Counted from the stretch's first letter, positions 34,945 to 47,861 are shown. The stretch: 64,000 nucleotides of DNA from Chamaecrista fasciculata (GCA_003254925.1 QANZ01029894.1:23615-87614); one strand, 5' to 3'. Translations and numbers: made by a program. Notes: generated from the letters alone by a model not told the origin.

Positions 34945-35344
34945 AAGAATGTTATTGTTTTGCTCTATTGCCATGAAATTAAAAATTCTTATCTAAATTA
35001 CTGATTTCTTATTTATAAACTTTATTTTCAAAACGTAGTTATCATAGCTTTAGTTAAATTAATTTAAACTAATTTTAATTTTTTTTCCTTTTTTGATATT
35101 TTCTTTTAGAATAAACTATCAACTCAATTATTGAAATATTATCAAACTAATAACTCAAATTTTAAATTATTAAAATAAACAGTTTAATCTTCAAAATATA
35201 TAAATATTTTAGTCATTTTTATGAACTAAAGACTGAATTATCTGAATCTTTTAAAGTCAAACTAAAATATTTTTTTAATTTTATAAAAATTAAACTGTAT
35301 ATTTTAATTTTTCAAACATAACAGTTCAATAGTTTTTAAAAAAA

Positions 35345-35470
35345 CTGAAATGTTAATGGTGTCGTTTACCGCAGCCAAACAAACGGCATCATTAATGTAT
35401 AGATATGTTTTAGTAATGATGTCGTTTACGGCAGCCAAACAAACGACGTTCGTTTCACGAGATAAGCCCC
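35345..35470. repeat. Two copies of a GTCGTTTAC(C/G)GCAGCC module
   Basis: GTCGTTTACCGCAGCCAAAC (from 35359) and GTCGTTTACGGCAGCCAAAC (about 35421) repeat about 60 bases apart, each followed by AAACGGC or AAACGACG. AAACGACG/CGTCGTTT words are frequent at plant transposon ends and in promoters. The stretch sits in the intergenic region between AP-4 beta and EngB. Confidence 0.55.
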
Positions 35471-35774
35471 TGAACAGCAGAGTAATAAACGGCGTCAATC
35501 CAACAACTCGGTGCGTTTGAGAGAGACCAGGTCTGCTTCCGCCACTTCTATCTAGTAGCCACAGCAAGAAGAGATATTTCCTAATTGCAGCCATCTTCTC
35601 TTGCAGTGTATGAGTGTATCTATTTCTCGCTCTGTCCTCAATTCTCTTCATTAGTCATCTCCATTATCAAAGTAAAGGTTTTGGATAGCGCGAAACTTGA
35701 AGCTTCCTCCGCTAAATACATCTACCGAAAACACAGGAGATTATAAATTTTAAGTCGAAAGAGATAAGGGGGAG

Positions 35775-38125
35775 ATGGCTCTGCTTCACCTCCCAAGACT
35801 TCGTTTTTCCATTTTAGCCTCTTCGCATTCTCTCTCTAGTCATTCCAGTCCCTTCACAATCCACAAGTTTCCCTGTAATAATACCCTAATTATCAACACT
35901 CCCACCATTTTCTCTGCACCAAAATCCTCCCTCGCCACCACCGAACCTATACCAATAACCAATTTCCCAGAAACCCCAGTCGATGACCACGTAGAATTTC
36001 CCATAGAGAAGCTTTTTGTGCCGCCGGAGACCGATGTCTCGTGCGATAGTGCCTCTCTGAGCACGAGGATCTTGAAGGGTTCGAACATAGTGCTGAGTAA
36101 GTACGCGAGGGATGCTCAGGTAATGCAAGCCGATTTTGTCAAAAGCAGCGTGAGAACTGAGGATTGCCCTTCTGATGGGCTCCCTGAATTCGCTCTTGTG
36201 GGACGATCCAACGTGGGCAAATCGTCCTTGCTCAATTCGCTTGTGCGGCGTAAGAAGTTGGCTCTAACTTCAAAGAAACCCGGTGAGTGGTAAATGTAAT
36301 GCAGTAATGCACTGTACTGTGCTTAATTTTGGGAAACTTCCATCCATGCTTATCTGAAATCCTTAAAGAATCCTGTTGGTTGGTTTTGGTTTGGTGATAT
36401 CGTATTCCATGACTCTGACTCAAGTGGATTAGCCTTCGTTTTAAGTTACTGTATGCAAGTTAATTGTTTATTGCTTAGTAATTCAAGAAACGGTTAGTGC
36501 ACTGGGGAAAAGTATTGGTTCATAATGTGATATGTAGAAGAAAATTAGGGTTGTCTACTTTATTAGCTATTTAAGAGGATGTGGAGTCAATCCATGTCAT
36601 ATTAAGATGTTCAAACTTCAAACCACCTTATGTCTGCCATTCTGTCTTTAATCTGGTGCTAGTATTAAAATTGGCAATTTCGTCATCTACAACTTCTCTT
36701 GGATTAAGGTTCAAGTTGGACTAGGATTATTAATCATTACTCTCGTTGAGGTGGATGGAAAAGAGAGAAACAACAAATCTTGTACTTGTCAATATTTGAC
36801 TTTCTTTTGGATTCTGCAATTAATAAATATGTTGACTGTATTTCTGTAGGCAAGACACAATGCATTAATCATTTCCGGATCAATGATAGCTGGTACCTGG
36901 TTGATTTGCCTGGATATGGGTATGGCTTTCTTATGTAAATAGTCATATACTCAGTTCTTCCTAGCTTTTTATGTTCAAAGTACTGGTCTTTAGTCTTTAC
37001 TGCACATTATGATTGGAAATGTTGACTGACTACTGATATATATGATGAGGTTACATTAATATGATGTGCAAGCATTATTTATAGAGGTTGAATGTGCCAG
37101 ACCCCTCAGGTGTGATTTCTCCATGTTTTGTGTCACAAATCTTAATAAATTAATGGCTTAAACATACTTTTGACACCCCTCTCATCTAACAAATTTCAAT
37201 TATAGCCATCATTGATTCCAACTGCTGCATGTCAACCTCCTAATTGTTATGTTGATGCCATCAAGTCCCACTTCTAACTAGCTGTTCGTTAGCACTTGAA
37301 AATGTGAACGTAGAGCTATGGTCGCATTTTAGATATCCTTATTCCTTAGCGGTGATAACTATATGCATTGTTGCTCTCTTGAATAGGTATGCAGCTGCAC
37401 CTCATGAAGTTAGAACAGATTGGGCAAAATTCACCAAGGATTATTTCCTTAACCGATCAACTTTAGTTTCAGTATTCCTTCTAATAGATGCTAGCATTCC
37501 TGCGAAACAGATTGATCTTGAGTATGCGAGTTGGTTGGGTCAGAATCAGGTACTGTACCAATCTCCCTTCATTTGTCAAAGCTATAAAGTATTTAATGAA
37601 GTTACATGCTTTATGTTCTCCATTAAATCCACAGCCAGAGCAGTATCTCTTTTTTTTTTTTTTTTGTGGATTCTGTAATTGAGGGTGAGCCTTGGCGCAA
37701 CAGTAAGGTTGCTGCCTGGTGACCAAGAGGTCACGGGTTCAAATACCGGAAGCAGCCTCTTTGCAAAGCAGGGGTAAGACTGTGTACATCTTGACCCTCC
37801 CCAAACCCCACATAGTGGGAGCCTCGTGCACCAAGCCGCCCTTAGTGGATTCTGTAATTGTTGAAACCCTTTTATAAGCGTTATTCTCATTTTCTTTCTG
37901 TTTCAGATCCCAATGACATTAGTGTTCACCAAATGTGACAAGCGGAAGAAGAAGAAGAACGGAGGGAAAAGAGCAGAAGAAAATGTGAATGACTTTCAGG
38001 AGTTGATACGTGGATTCTTTCAGACAGTGCCTCCATGGATCATGACTAGTAGTGTCACTAATCAGGGTCGTGATGAGATACTACTTCACATGGCCCAGTT
38101 ACGAAACTACTGGCTCAAGCATTAG
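35775..38125 (+). CDS. EngB: EngB/YihA-family GTPase, organelle-targeted (EMB2001-like)
   Basis: Four exons, 35775-36282, 36850-36919, 37387-37549 and 37907-38125, giving 319 aa. Residues 1 to about 100 are a Ser/Thr/Pro-rich presequence with few acids at its start, fitting plastid targeting. The GTPase domain has G1 GRSNVGKS (143-150), a conserved GKTQ (170-173) in the G2 region, G3 DLPG (188-191), G4 TKCD (255-258) and a G5-like TSSVTNQG (294-301), with a lysine-rich insertion KRKKKKNGG after G4. Bacterial EngB helps assemble the large ribosomal subunit, and plant homologues are required in plastids for embryo development; that this gene shares the role is inference. The third intron hosts an Au SINE. 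Confidence 0.95.
37682..37844 (+). mobile_element. Au SINE in an EngB intron, 16-bp TSD
   Basis: It begins AGGGTGAGCCTTGGCGCAAC, carries an A-box region (GGCGCAACAGTAAGG) and a B box (GGTTCAAAT), and ends in a GTGGGAGCCTCGTGCACCAA-type 3' part, all typical of the plant Au SINE family. The 16-bp target duplication GTGGATTCTGTAATTG is perfect (37666-37681, 37845-37860), so the insertion looks young. It is in the same orientation as EngB and lies well inside the intron, so splicing need not be affected. Confidence 0.93.
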
Positions 38126-38989
38126 CTTCTGTGTTCATGGAAGGAAAGTGCAAATGCATCATGATGACCAACCAGTTCAACCATTGACAAGTGATTGCTG
38201 TATTGCTACTAATACCCAAGTACCTTCAGATCTAAATCAATTCATAGGGAGGTTATGTACAGAACAGTAGACGCACCTGCGTGTGTGTGTGTGTGTTTGG
38301 TTTAAGAATTAAGGGGAAGGAAAGAGTGGGAAATAAGAATGGTATCTTTGTGTTTGTAGGAAAGTTAAAAATTATAAGAAAAGATATTGAATTATTTGCT
38401 TGTGTCTTTGTGAATGTTTTGTTTCACTTACCTAATGTTTTAGTAAAAAAAATGGAATGAAATAAACACATTTAAAATGACCATTAGTGCTCGCATGAAG
38501 CCTGTCTCCATTTCCATGAATGAATGCGATTGATCCCCATGTTTTTTTCTTTGAGCTTTTTGGCTCTAGACCGTTGGAAGATCTTTAATTTCTCCTAATC
38601 AGTAATCAGAATTGTAGATCCGCTAAAGACCCGAATAAAAGCTGAAAGATAGAACTTGTTATCATATCTCACTATTCACCATAAACATGGTATTTACTGT
38701 TGGTTTGATCAAGTAATATTCTTTACACAAATTAATTAAAAAATGGAAAGAAGGAAAGGCCCTTCGCCCAATAATGGAAACAGAGATAAGAAAGAGTATC
38801 AGGCTTGCGGTGCGAGTAACCCATAACATCCACCAGGGCCCAAATTGGAAATGTTCATTAGAAGTTAAGAACTCAAAAACGACTTTGGACCTACAGTTTT
38901 TCTTCTTTTTAAAAAAAAAAATTGTGTCACACGTCCCAAAAGTAATAAGAATTCTATTTGTTTTTCGTAGTTGGTCTATCAACCCAATT
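38126..38989. other. EngB 3' region and spacer, with a (GT)n microsatellite
   Basis: It contains the EngB 3' UTR, a GT dinucleotide run at about 38280-38297, and AT-rich spacer up to the tRNA gene. No other gene was seen. Confidence 0.5.
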
Positions 38990-38994
38990 GCGGG

Positions 38995-39037
<43 letters not shown>

Positions 39038-39062
39038 GCGTGTTCGATCCACGCTCACCGCA
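38990..39062 (+). tRNA. tRNA-Phe(GAA): tRNA-Phe, anticodon GAA (nuclear)
   Basis: The 73 nt read GCGGGGATAGCTCAGTTGGG... and end ...GATCCACGCTCACCGCA, and fold into a full cloverleaf. The D arm contains TAGCTCAGTTGG (A box), the anticodon loop ACTGAAGAT places GAA at 39023-39025, and the T arm contains GTTCGATCC (B box). It matches the plant cytosolic tRNA-Phe sequence I know, including its odd G-A pair in the acceptor stem. There is no intron. A CAA word lies about 10 bases upstream and a T run at 39068-39072 gives the Pol III terminator. Confidence 0.97.
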
Positions 39063-39072
39063 ATCAATTTTT

Positions 39073-40694
39073 GGCCTGCTTTTTTTTGTTTCTCTTTGAT
39101 TCTGAAGGTTAAAGTGAAGCATCAGTGTACATAAAGACCATTTTTTCATGGGTAGAATGTTGAGTTACTTTAAGATTTTGCCAAATTTTTGTATAAGAAA
39201 TATTTATTAATTACGCAGTAAAGTTCCAGAATGGTCTTGTCAAAATGAAAGTGAATCTTTTGTGTATGTAGATGTAGTTATGTAAAGAGTGCGTGCATGT
39301 GGGTGCGAGTGACAACGTTGATAAAGCGAAAGGTATGTGAATGGAATGCATTCCAGCAAGTGAAATGGTGGAGGTAGTGACTAATGAATCAAGAGATGGG
39401 AAAGTGAAAGAAAGAGGGAGCAAGCAATGAAGCAGTGAGTACATGAAGTACTAAAACTGATAGGGTGATGATAGGTAGGGTGCGACAGGTTGGAAAAGAA
39501 AAAGAAGAAAATACATAGTTGCTTTTGCATGCATGTTCATCCTCTTTTCACATTTTTAGATTTTGTTGGATTCATACGCAACACACAAACACAGTACTAG
39601 TACTACTACTACACTGCCAAAAGTAATATCACTCTTGGATTTATATTTATTTCCTTCGCACCTCGGCCTCTGCCTTTGCCACTGCTATTTGGTACCTACT
39701 ATTTACTTTTTACTCCTCTGCTTTCTATTAATTAAACAAACCCTTTCAATTTAACAATTCAATTCATTAAAAAAAATCACGTTAATTGTGGTGTTTCTAA
39801 GTTTCACCTTGATTGATTAGTTATATGTGAATGTATATTAATATCTGCGTTAAATGTTTTAACTCTCGTTATTTAGTCAAAACCAAAATATATTGTATGA
39901 TTATACGCTAATATGAGAAAGGGAATCGTGCGCTTTACGGCTGCCTTTGTGGTAAATGGTAACTCTAAGCCCCATGTTTACGGCACTGAATCCTCTAGAG
40001 TTCTTTTCCATGTATTTCTTGTGGAGTTAGTGAAAAAATATGGATTCCATAAAATAAAAATATATAAAAACTAAATTGTCTCTTTCTCTCTCTTCTTTTC
40101 TCTTCCTTTCTCTCTCATACTCTACAAGAAATATAGAGAATGAAACTCTTGAGGATCCATTTCCCATGTTTACACCAATGGTAACTCTTATTATTTAATT
40201 AAAAAAAATCAATTCACAAAAACACACATGACAACAATGTACATAAATAGTTAAATACTATCAATTTAATTACATATATACAATCTAAACAAGATAGCAG
40301 CGATATTAATATTAATTTGAAATTTTTATAAGTTAAGTCATGTGAAATGATCATGAAATTGTCATTCAATTTAATAATATGATGTTTGAAGCTACATTTT
40401 AATAAAAATATTTTCAATAACAAGAATTGAATTAAAAAAAGACTGACTGGATATCTATGTAGAAGAAAGTGAAAGAGAGATGAGATGCCCATCATTTCTT
40501 GTTGCGTTGTACAATAATTAATTAATTATGATAGAAAGTCTACGATCTATATACCTGTCATGCATGACTCATGGAGGCTTTAAATTGGATAGACATGATA
40601 AGTTTTATGGTCAAAAGATAAAAAAGCACCTTAATTCATTCAACCTCCACTTTAGAGCCTCCAATCTCCATACATACATATATATATATATATA
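39073..40694. other. Intergenic, no gene seen
   Basis: AT-rich. The words AATGGTAACTCT and CCCATGTTTAC occur in two places (39954-39980 and 40164-40192) around a CT-rich stretch, suggesting a small old repeat. None of the open frames has a recognisable domain. Confidence 0.5.
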
Positions 40695-40965
40695 CTAGGG
40701 GCTTGACGTGCCCTAACGGGCACGCCAATATACATGTAATGTTTGAATTGATTTAAAGTTGAAGATTATATTAAATTTTTATATTGATAAAAGAGTAAGT
40801 TTGGGACCAATTTGAGAAATTATAAAATATTTAGGACCAATTTGAAATTACCTCATATGGGGAGAGTGAGTGGGAGAGAGTGGGTGATTTTATTTTTCTT
40901 TTTTAATTTTTTAATTCACTATTTTTGACCAACCATAGGGGTGGAGCCATATAATATAGTATAGA
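40695..40965 (-). mobile_element. Short non-autonomous Helitron, 271 bp
   Basis: On the minus strand it starts TCTATACTATATTATATGGC (5' end at 40965) and ends with the hairpin CGTGCCCGTTAGGGCACG and CAAGCCCCTAG (3' end at 40695). It is set between A and T in a (TA)n tract. Both ends match the Helitron at 9807-10103. No coding capacity. Confidence 0.88.
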
Positions 40966-42799
40966 TATATATATATATATAGCAACAAGTGGGTGTTTAT
41001 TAGAAGGACTTTTGGGTTTTGATCGACAAGTTGGGTCCCTTCTGATGATTAACTGTGTAGCCATATGCTTATATATATACCCAACACTAAACTTACAGTA
41101 CAATTCAATTTTAAGGAGACGTCAACGGTCAACTCATCTATAAAAAGCCCAAACGTTTTTTTAATGGAAATAATTTCCAGAAATGTAATGTTTTTTTCTT
41201 GACAAATAAATATAATGAAGTTGACATCAACTTTATTACATGTAAATTGAGTTATATATGGAGATTCAAGACTTAATTTTCTTCACAGACAAATATTCCA
41301 GGAGCAATCAACCAAACATACAGCAATCATTTCAACTGCCCCATGGAATATGGATCACTTCTTCGTTTCCTTATTATATTTCCCCATCTTTTTTTAATTA
41401 TATACTCATGTTTATCATGTTTGGCTAGTTGGCTCGCCAATTTATTATATACATAAACCCAATAAATTAATTGAAACTAACATATTTTCTTACTAACTAT
41501 ATATACCATAATATGTAAGTAGTATTTAATTATCGAATCAAACCTTAAAACCAATAATATATAATATAGAGACCTAGGCACCTAGCTAGGGAAGAAAATA
41601 ATTGAAAAATGAAAAAAAAATAAAAGAAGTCAGAAAAACAAATTAACAAGGGCCCATGTAATAGAATACATTTACCAAAACCGTTAGGGTGATAAATAGT
41701 TTGGACCACACACAATTTAAGGCCATTTAGCCCATCAAACTAGCGATGAATTGATGATGGCTCTGAAATTCTGATTAAAACTGCTTAGTCACCATGTGCA
41801 CCGTATGTACGTAACACCTTATATGAATTGCCCTATTATAATCTCGTGGTTGCTAACTATGCACCTTATATTACATAGTAGGACCACTATATACATATAT
41901 TTTAAATAATAATTATTTCTTATAATTATATATTAAAAATATACGACAATAATAGAAATTATAAAAATACTAGAGAAGTTAAATAATCTGTTTTCTATTT
42001 AAAATATAATAAATAAATTAAAAAATATATGCATTTATATATACTACATGCTTTATCTCTCCATTTTTTTCCTTTGAGAATTAAAGCAATCACTACTTTC
42101 AACTTGCTTCATAAGCTTGGGGCCTAAACCACAATCACATGCAATTTTATTATGGTTTTTATTTACACGAGCTGTTGACATATATATGTGTGTGTGTGTG
42201 TTACGTAAATTAAGTAGGTAGAATCTCTAAAAGGGTTTGTGTTTGCTTAGCTATTTCTGCAAATATGAGTTAATTGAGTAGGGAAATGTCAGCCTTCAGA
42301 CAAAAACAGTAATCAAACATCGTGCTTTTAAAAGAGAGATTATGACTGATTAATGATAATAGAAAGTGAGTTAATTACGTATTGATTCTGCAATTTCTTT
42401 ATGCCAATTGTAGTTGCTTTGAGTTACTTCAACTCTTCAAGCTAATTTATTATAGCAAATGAGAATCATCCCCTCGAGTCCATTGAATAACACAACTTAT
42501 ATAATTAATTATGCCATTTGAAGTTGTTTGAACTTTGAACTGCGCCACTTAATATCATTTTCACTTCCAATTAGCTAGTGGTGGAATGAATCTAGCTAAC
42601 ATGTATACTGATTAGTGAGTTTTTGTTTCATCATACCTACCGTATATTTTGACTAGAAATAGAATATGGAAGTTATAGAAGACGATTATATTTTTAGCTA
42701 ATCAAACTTTACTTTTCGTTAATGGGGATTCTAATTATGATCATTATCTTTCTAATCAGAGAGTAAGATTTGGATTTAGCGAAAAAGAAAGAAAGCACG
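40966..42799. other. Intergenic, no gene seen
   Basis: Very AT-rich, with (TA)n and (GT)n runs (about 40966-40981, 42180-42201). I looked for microRNA hairpins of the common families by their mature sequences and saw none. Confidence 0.45.
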
Positions 42800-42809
42800 G
42801 GTGATGACA

Positions 42810-43045
42810 ATAAAGGCCCAAATGGGGCCCAAAAAATATAGCCAATGGCAATAAGGATTTGATGGGCCACAAAGAGACCATTAGGAATTGCAGAAGAAGA
42901 CTCTTATGATATTTTCGAAACACTCGAAGTTTAAGGAATTGAGCGTCTTATTCTGAAGCCAAAGATTCGATTTTTGTGCGCCAAAGATTCGATTTATGTG
43001 GTCGGGATAATCCCAACCTTCTGCAAGATTTACACAAAACCCTAA
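42810..43045. promoter_or_regulatory. Second orphan promoter-like patch (site II + telo-box)
   Basis: GGCCCA words at 42815-42820 and 42826-42831, TGGGCC at 42863-42868 and a telo-box AAACCCTAA at 43037-43045 lie within about 235 bp of otherwise AT-rich sequence. A 22-bp unit beginning GCCAAAGATTCGATTT is tandemly repeated with two differences (42958-42979, 42980-43001). Site II plus telo-box is a known promoter combination of ribosomal protein and snoRNA genes. No coding or snoRNA gene was recognised nearby. Confidence 0.4.
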
Positions 43046-45136
43046 ACTAATTTAGTTATGTATAACCAAAGTATGTATCTATCGTCTAAAAATAGGACAA
43101 ATATACATTGTTAAAGATTAATGAATAAAAGTTTTTTTTTTTTTTAAATAAGGAGTTTCAAATACAATTTTTAAGAGTCAAATCATTGAAATATCCCATG
43201 ATATATTCGAATTATGAAGCAGCTAGTTTGACTTAATTAAATAAACTTGGTTGACTGAATTAAACAAACAGCAGTGAGGAGGAATCTTGGTTTGTTTCTC
43301 CATGATCTCAGCTTATCCTTTTCCACTTTATTAGGGATTTTCTCGTTAAGAATTTTGAGGATAGATTTGGATTTGAAAAACTGGATTAGATTTGCTGATT
43401 AATAGATCAATGTTAGTTTAAGATTCCCCTTACTTCAAGGGACCATGTGCCTCTAAATAGAAGCATTACCATTATAACCTAGCTAGAATAAACTTGCATT
43501 TATAGGTTATGCACTTATGCCTGTATATAATTTACAAATTGTACTCCATTAGCAATAATTTAGCTTTTGTGTCCTTATATTATTTGAAAGGCCGTAATGA
43601 AAAAGAAAAAGAAAATATTGGAGGGCGTGTAAGGAAAAGGGTAGCCCTTTTTCTGAAGGGTAGGTGTTTACTAAGATTGAGGTGACAAAGCATAGTACTA
43701 ATTTTTGTGGCAGATGTATTAAGCAATCCTGGAAAGGTAATAAACAGTAAATTGCATTGCCTATTCTGGGCTCTTAGAATTGACAGTTTTTGACAGTAGA
43801 TTAAGGTTGACCCCATGTGCTGCTATCCCTTTTTCTTTTTTGATGATTTAATCATAGCTTTAGCTTTCCCTTTTTCTCACTCTGATATGATTACAATGAA
43901 TCAGATCAACAAGACTAAGCATAATAATCACTTTAATATTTTGCTCAACTTAACTCACATACGCTCAAAGGTGGGGCTGTTGCTGGGATTCTTATTATAT
44001 GAACCATGTTAAATTCAATGAAGTTGGTGAGAGAGGAAATATGTAATAATAAATGCTGAAAAAAAAATTGTCAGTGTTATTCCCTGCATTTAATGTGTTT
44101 TTTCTTTCAATTTTTCAAATGCACCTTCTGTTGAGAAGAAGGGGTGGTCCTAAATCCTACTTGGAATGAAATCATTTCGAAAACGATATTGCATGGAAGT
44201 AGTAATTGAAAAACAATAATACATGATCTTGCACTTCTTCCCAAGCCAAGGAAGATTTTTTTTTTCTTCTCTTTTTCTTTAGTGATATATATGATCTTTT
44301 GCTTTCTTCTTCAGAACTGCCTTAGATATAAGGAAAGGAAATCCATACTGTAGAATTGAATTTTTGAAGCTCACACCTAGATACATTTTTAATTTCGAAA
44401 AGAAGGCATGGAAATTAATATCGGTTAAACAACAATCACAGCTTTCTCAATCACATACCAAACAGTCTTTTCTCTGTCACCCTGTTTCCCTTCCTCTCTA
44501 ACAAGTCCAACCTAATTAGGGAAAATTTGTAATGTACAAGATGTACAGAAGGTTATAAGGTCCCCCACCTCCCTCAAAGGAAGAAGGAAATTAAAAAAAA
44601 CAACAAATAAAGTAAACAAAACCAAAACCCTTGTGTTGCATGGCAACTTCAATTAAATTTGTCACTCTCCATTCTTGGCTGATTGGTAAACCCATGAAAA
44701 GGCGAGGGCCACCTAGCATAAGTCTTCCCCATTACTCTCTTTTTCTTGGTTTAAGCCCTCTTTTTCACAAATTCTTACATACACTTTTTGAGCTCAAAGT
44801 GAAACAGTGCAAGAATGACCTTAAAGCACTTGTTGCACTGGTGTCAAACGTAACACAAGAAGTGTATTAAAGAATTGTAGTACCAAAATTTCATTTGGTA
44901 GTAGAGGCAGGAATTGTGGGATATTCAATCCAATCCAATCCAATTCAATCCATGTGTGATGGATGGCACTACCATTTCACCAAATACAATACACCCCTGC
45001 ATCTATCTATCTCCATTTTCACAATAATGACTTGATATTAGTGGCCCAATAAGTGTTTTCTTTTCTCTTTTGCGTGTGTCAATCAGCTTGAGCAAAACCA
45101 GAAAAGTGAAAACCAATGACCAATCCGTCCGTCCAA
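43046..45136. other. Intergenic, with the YUCCA 3' side
   Basis: AT-rich. A small CAATCCAATCC-type microrepeat lies at about 44925-44952. The open frames at 43815-44012 and 44631-44870 have no recognisable domain. The YUCCA 3' UTR should occupy the right end. Confidence 0.45.
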
Positions 45137-47813
45137 TCATGAATTAGATAGATGCAAAAGTGAGGAAGCAAAAGCAGTATTATTATGATGCTTTGCCTTT
45201 GCTTTCCAACATTGTCCAATATCATCAGCTATATTCTTGGCATCCATGGAAGCACCAAGAATTCCTCGTTTTGTAAAACCCACCGCGTATACACCATTCT
45301 CTCCTTTCCATCCATTAGGGAATGCCATTCTTGGGTACCCATCTTCCTTTGAGAACATATCTCCTTCCTGCACACAATTCTACTACTTTATTCATTTAAT
45401 TTCCTCTTTTTAACTTTATATCATTTTCACATTCTCACATCTTTATTCTATCCTATCCACTTTTATGAAGGAAAAACAAAACCAGAAAGAAAAGAGCATA
45501 TGAATTGAAGCACGTAGTAGTAGTAGTAAGCAAAAAAACATACCTTTAGCCAAGAGGGCACATTGCTTTTGTAACCGGTTGCTAATATGATGGCATCAAA
45601 ATTCTGTGTGCTTCCATCCACAAATTCCACAGCATGACGTTTGAGCCGCTTAATGCCTGGACAAACCTACACAGGATTTGAGTTTGATGCATATTCAGAT
45701 TTCGTTTCTGTCTAAAGTTGAAAGAAGCAAACAAACAGGCAATCTTGGTTAAATCATTACTCTCACTAATCACACATGATTGACATCATGATCTTTTCTT
45801 GTCCATTAGCTTTCGTAATTCCTAATAAAATCTTCTCCACCGAAAAGATTCCCTTTTCTTTGAAAAAAGAAAAAGAAATTTCGAAACCTTGTGATTCAAC
45901 TCGTGCACGATTTGATTGAAAACACAATGATAGATAAAATCTCACTGCCCCTCCCTCGTCACAAAGAAAAAAAAAAGTTCATAAAAGATAACGAAAAAGG
46001 GTCAACTCATTTCATCGTGCTTAATATGGTATCATGAAAAGCAAAAGAAAATTAGGTACTGGTACTACAACTTGGAGTGAAAAAATTAATCATAATAATA
46101 CTAATAAAACACATTACCAAAAGAGTTGGAGGAGTTGTCGTTAAACTAATTCAAAATTAGTAATTAAAAAAAGTTAAAATTTTCTAGTTTCCATCCCAAA
46201 ATTGCAATTGTAAATACACTTTTCAATCTTTCTATAATTTAGTTTTTGAAATATTATATGTGAGCATTAAATAATTAATATTTGTAAAAAAAAAAAGAAA
46301 ATTAAAGAATATAGTTCTAGTATTGGACTGACCTTAATGTGTCCGGATTTGATCTTGGCGAGGGTACCCACATCAAGGACTGGGGTCTTACCGGTGAGGT
46401 TTTTGAGCTGAAGAGGACCCAAACCCGGTCGAACCAAACCGAACCGAGCCGTATCACCAAGCAGAAGCCACGACACTATGAGAAGAAACCCATCCACTAC
46501 CCTTAATGGAAGCCACTTTAGCAACCACATTGACAACCCAAAAGTCGATTTTCCTAGCATTTCTCGTGGTAGGACGTGCACCTTCAATCATCATATATAA
46601 GTTAAGTTATAACACACCCCATTTTTTACTTATTACTCATTTCACACTCATTATATTATTCCCGACTATAAACTATAAAGCAAAAGCAAGCACGCAGCAG
46701 TAACCAAGTTACGAGTAACAACTAACAACAGCTGTTTTTCATTTTCTTTTTTTAAAAACAAGAAAAAAAACTAAAGAAAATAAAAATTACTGATATATAT
46801 CGTACGTCTTTCTTTCTATTCTGTTCGTCTCTCTAGCCCATGCTGATGCGCATGCTTTGAGATCGACAGAACCCCAAGAAAGTGAAACAAATCATCCATT
46901 TCTTAAATTAAAAGCTTCTGAATCAGATTCATCTTTCTACTCCCTTGGAACTTGAAGCCTCTAATTAACAACTATTCCCTTACTTACCAATTTTAAAACG
47001 GAAGAAGGTGTGTGTGTTTCTTTTTTCTTTCAGAAAACAAAAAAAGAAAGGTGGTGATTGGATTGAATAAGGAATTTTGAAAAACAAAAGTGGAAAAGTG
47101 GAAAATAATCTTACTGCGTCTCTGACGACAAGAGAAGGGCTAGCATTATGGTTACAGAGATCCAAACAAACTTCCATGCCGGAATTTCCACATCCAACCA
47201 CCAACACTTTCTTTCCTCGAAACTCCTCGCCGCTCTTATACAAGCTGGTATGCTTGATCGGACCACCGAATTCCGCCGCGCCTTCTATCTCCGGCACCAC
47301 CGCCTCCGCATTCTCTCCGGTGGCCACGATCAGCCACCGGCACACATACTCCGTCGTCGTCGCCGTCGCCGTCTTGCCCTCACTCCTCACGCGCCAAAAC
47401 CCGAGCGTGGAGTCAAACTCCGCCTCCTTAACCGTCTCATTGAACCTGGGCCGAATATCGAACTTCTCTGCATACGCCTCCAAATACCTTATAAACTGCT
47501 GTTTCGTCGGGTAGGTTGGGAAATCGGCGGGAAACCCCATTAGAGGAAGCTCGCAGAATTGCTTCGGCAAATGAAGACGAAGACGATCGTACGTTTTCAG
47601 TTGCCAGAGAGAAGCGATGCAATTAGATCTTTCTAGAAGGATGCTTGGAACGCCTTTCTGTTTCAGACTCGCCGCGACGGCGAGACCAGAAGGTCCTGCT
47701 CCTACGATTATCACAGGCCAATGCTCGCACCACCATTTTTTCTCTGATGTAAACAGAGGGTCGTGTAATTGCTTGCCTTCTATCTCTCGCTGAAAGTATG
47801 AGTAGTTTTCCAT
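45137..47813 (-). CDS. YUC6: YUCCA flavin monooxygenase, YUC6-like
   Basis: Four exons, 47115-47813, 46333-46581, 45544-45666 and 45137-45367, giving 433 aa. YUCCA enzymes convert indole-3-pyruvate to indole-3-acetic acid with FAD, NADPH and oxygen, the last step of the main auxin route. The FAD site GAGPSG is at 38-43, [11 protein letters not shown] and [17 protein letters not shown] follow, the NADPH site GCGNSG is at 207-212 and ATGYKSNVP at 345-353. [14 protein letters not shown] and [14 protein letters not shown] fit the YUC2/YUC6 branch, closest to YUC6 from memory. The start ATG at 47813 is the first in-frame AUG. The C-terminus ([11 protein letters not shown]) is longer than I recall for Arabidopsis YUC6. 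The upstream DNA is rich in GA repeats and TATA-like sequence. Confidence 0.95.
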
Positions 47814-47861
47814 TTCCACCAATTCCAGAATGAATGTAACGAAGCGAAGCGAAGGAATTAA

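Noticed and set aside
37682-37844. A tRNA gene in the EngB intron
   Set aside because: The A and B boxes belong to an Au SINE with target duplications; there is no cloverleaf.
42810-43130. A C/D-box snoRNA near the telo-box
   Set aside because: A GTGATGA word (42800) and a CTGA word (42952) exist but are too far apart and lack a closing stem.
39073-45136. microRNA precursor of a common family
   Set aside because: No mature sequence of the families I know was found, and no convincing long hairpin.
47077-47543. Plus-strand open frames of 131-145 codons
   Set aside because: They are antisense shadows of YUCCA exon 1, whose minus-strand frame has all FAD and NADPH motifs.
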